Under the pieces are notes generated by a model, which saw only the letters and a list, made by a program, of their open reading frames with translations, did no database searches and was not told where the DNA came from. A stretch of DNA of 64,000 nucleotides from a virus. Positions 62,438 through 64,000 of the stretch are shown one piece after another. The DNA lies in the IMG/VR virus record IMGVR_UViG_3300011116_000920, positions 1 to 64,000 of that record; one strand, 5' to 3'. Position 1 is the stretch's first letter. Each line of letters begins with the position of its first letter. A program made the position numbers and the translations under genes.

Positions 62438-62449
62438 CTTATAAATATG
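62438..62449 (-). promoter_or_regulatory. Candidate late promoter CATATTTATAAG
   Basis: On the minus strand, CATATTTATAAG ends 16 nt before the ATG at 62421, heading the fibre operon. Confidence 0.3.
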
Positions 62450-62460
62450 TAGTAACTAAG

Positions 62461-63126
62461 CTATTTGTCATATTTCTCGAAGTATATTTTTGTGTCATTA
62501 TCTATTATGCTATTAAATGTTTGTGATGATAATGTCTGTGAGAATGGAGATGCTTTTATGTTTTTGAATGTGTAGACTTTTCCTCCATTGCTTAGTACAT
62601 GTTTTGTTAAGTAATCATCTCCGAACCATATTTTTAATTCATTTGGGATGTCTGTCCATGTGTATCTATGTAATATGAAGAAGCATCCCCACCCCGTTCC
62701 TCTGCCTTCATTGTCTGTTAAGTATATTTTATTGGATGTTGGTTCTTCTATGTAACATGATGTTGATATGCCATAGATACTAGTATAGATGTCTTTATTA
62801 TCTTGATGTGTTTTTATTATGTTCTTTAATGTTTTTTTAGATGTTATATGGAAGTCATCATTTACTATCATTAAGTGTTTCCCGTGAGATTCTAATGCGC
62901 CTAAGTTCCATGCCGGGTTTACATATATGTTTTCTTCTTGTGGATAATATTTTATTTTAGGAGTTAGATTTAATATATTTTGTTTTATTGTTTGTTTGAA
63001 TGTTATGTCATTGTCTATTAATATGATTTCTTTTATTTGAGGTTCCCCGCCGAAAATTTGGAGGGTCTTATAAAATTCTTCTAAGTTACATCTCCATAAG
63101 GTAGGAATGATTACACTATAAGTCAT
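62461..63126 (-). CDS. Family 2 glycosyltransferase
   Basis: The 221-residue protein starts MTYSVIIPTLWRCNLEEFYK and has EIILIDND (nucleotide-sugar site) and LMIVNDDFHI (DxD-type site), followed by CCSCYIEEPTSN-like loops and GTGWGCFFILHRYTW, typical of GT-A rhamnosyl- and galactosyltransferase relatives. Overlaps the upstream glycosyltransferase by 11 nt. A phage surface- or virion-glycan role is inferred. Confidence 0.8.
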   Translation of the reverse strand: MTYSVIIPTLWRCNLEEFYKTLQIFGGEPQIKEIILIDNDITFKQTIKQNILNLTPKIKYYPQEENIYVNPAWNLGALESHGKHLMIVNDDFHITSKKTLKNIIKTHQDNKDIYTSIYGISTSCYIEEPTSNKIYLTDNEGRGTGWGCFFILHRYTWTDIPNELKIWFGDDYLTKHVLSNGGKVYTFKNIKASPFSQTLSSQTFNSIIDNDTKIYFEKYDK

Positions 63127-64000
63127 CGTATATATAATTTACATGATTTTCATCTTTTTCAAATCTACTTTCTACATTTAAGGGATTGTCTTTATTCTCC
63201 TTATATGCATAATCAATAACTCCTAATTCTTTAAATCTTTCATTTATTGCATCATTATAGAAATACATGATTGATCTAACTCTTCTCTGGATATCTGCTC
63301 TAGATAAGTCATGTGTATTTCTTCCATTTGAATTATTGTATATGTATTGAAGATATCCTAATTTTGGTACTTTTACAAATTTAGTTTTTAGGAATGTTCT
63401 AACAATGAGTTCATAATCATCTGCAATGGATAGATTTCTATTATGTCCTCCCACCGAAAAATATACGTCTCTTCTCCATGCTCTTATATGATTTGGCACT
63501 CCTACGATATGTCTGATTGTTTTTGGATTAATATTTGGTGAATCTACAACATCCCAAGTTTTTTCATAATGATATTCTTTTCTATACTTTCCATACCCAA
63601 AACAAAAGCCATCCGGATAAGTCATAGAATTATTCCATTCATCTAACTCAACACTATCTGTATATATGAATCCCGCATCTGGAAATTTATTGGATGCTCC
63701 TATTATATATCTAGCACAATGAGGCATTAAATAATCATCATGGTCTAACTCTGCTAACCATTTTCCTTTGGTGAGAGTTGCTGCCCGATATTTAGATTCT
63801 CCTATAATTCCTCCTGACTTTTCCCTGAAATCATATACGATAACTCTAGGATCTTGTGATGCTATCTCCAAAGCAATCTTTAATGTTTTGCCTCCATCAG
63901 AAGAATCATTTACTATAACCCACTCCCAATCCGGATAAGTTTGATTTCTAACCGATTCATAAGTTCTCCAAAGTTTTTCTTTTGTATTGTAAATTGGTGT
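63116..64000 (-). CDS. Family 2 glycosyltransferase (5' end outside the window)
   Basis: The frame is open to the right edge; the visible start begins TPIYNTKEKLWRTYESVRNQ, then WEWVIVNDSSDGG (nucleotide-sugar site) and WLAELDHDDYLMP (DHDD metal site). The first ATG at 63871 is internal and not the true start. This is a typical GT-A enzyme, closely resembling those in capsule or lipopolysaccharide gene sets. Confidence 0.85.
   Translation of the reverse strand, partial: TPIYNTKEKLWRTYESVRNQTYPDWEWVIVNDSSDGGKTLKIALEIASQDPRVIVYDFREKSGGIIGESKYRAATLTKGKWLAELDHDDYLMPHCARYIIGASNKFPDAGFIYTDSVELDEWNNSMTYPDGFCFGYGKYRKEYHYEKTWDVVDSPNINPKTIRHIVGVPNHIRAWRRDVYFSVGGHNRNLSIADDYELIVRTFLKTKFVKVPKLGYLQYIYNNSNGRNTHDLSRADIQRRVRSIMYFYNDAINERFKELGVIDYAYKENKDNPLNVESRFEKDENHVNYIYDDL

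Noticed and set aside
59961-62452. Repeats and antisense ORFs resembling a CRISPR or extra genes
   Set aside because: The short repeats are the Gly-x-y codons of the two fibre genes; opposite-strand ORFs are shadows of the repeats.
1-64000. Alternative genetic code or stop-codon reassignment
   Set aside because: Recognised proteins end normally at TAA, TGA and TAG with no in-frame stops inside conserved domains.

Overview
This is a 64 kb piece of a large tailed phage that most likely infects a Bacteroidota host. Evidence for a phage: a collagen-like tail fibre with a C-terminal S74-type chaperone domain, a second fibre, a Kelch-like repeat tail protein, two cell-wall hydrolases, ThyX, an RNA ligase, tRNA genes, ParB-like proteins beside a small-terminase-like protein, and dense, overlapping, short genes. 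Evidence for the host: the DNA is AT-rich, Shine-Dalgarno sequences are absent, and dozens of gene starts are preceded by the Bacteroidota promoter form TTTG/TTG - about 20 nt - TAnnTTTG. Both window edges cut through glycosyltransferase genes, so the genome extends further on both sides. I see no integrase, CRISPR array or insertion sequence.

Layout. (1) 1-6618, plus strand: glycosyltransferases, virion-type or hypothetical proteins, an HNH nuclease and a 2OG-Fe(II) oxygenase. (2) 6619-11832, minus strand: subtilisin-like protease, membrane-anchored glucosaminidase-like hydrolase, MazG-like pyrophosphohydrolase, a 33-codon gene with tRNA-Met, a methyltransferase-like protein. (3) 12717-38719, plus strand: a long accessory array of about 60 very small genes. 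From 14.4 to 34.4 kb it is built from repeated intergenic modules. Recognisable members include two Gp88-like cysteine-rich proteins, a DUF932-like protein, an Api92-like protein, a small C5-methyltransferase-like protein, a FISUMP-domain protein, a nucleotide-sugar epimerase and an SSB-tailed protein. (4) 39051-53083, plus strand: ribbon-helix-helix protein, three tandem paralogues, HD hydrolase, DEDDh exonuclease, tRNA-Leu followed by an unexplained structured region, metallophosphoesterase, DUF4326, RNA ligase, soluble PAP2 phosphatase and ThyX. (5) 53067-64000, mostly minus strand: two ParB-like proteins, small-terminase-like protein, sulfotransferase, amidase endolysin, tail and fibre proteins, glycosyltransferases; one YopX-like gene faces the other way.

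The most unusual feature is the regulatory architecture of the small-gene array. Three classes of intergenic module recur. Class A is exactly 117 nt long in eight copies and joins a purine-looped hairpin to a promoter. Class B is 132-133 nt in six copies and has a long GC hairpin, then four TTAAC boxes spaced 11-21-11 nt, then a -7 element with a non-standard upstream half. Class C (17 copies) is a promoter whose spacer is folded into an inverted repeat; its arms change sequence between copies while keeping complementarity. Most array genes also share a leader resembling AACCACTTTAAA just before the start codon. My inference is that this is an early or host-takeover region in which each small gene is separately insulated and switched on, using a small set of mass-copied promoter and terminator parts. 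A separate motif, CTATTTATA, sits just upstream of several structural genes and is a candidate late promoter.
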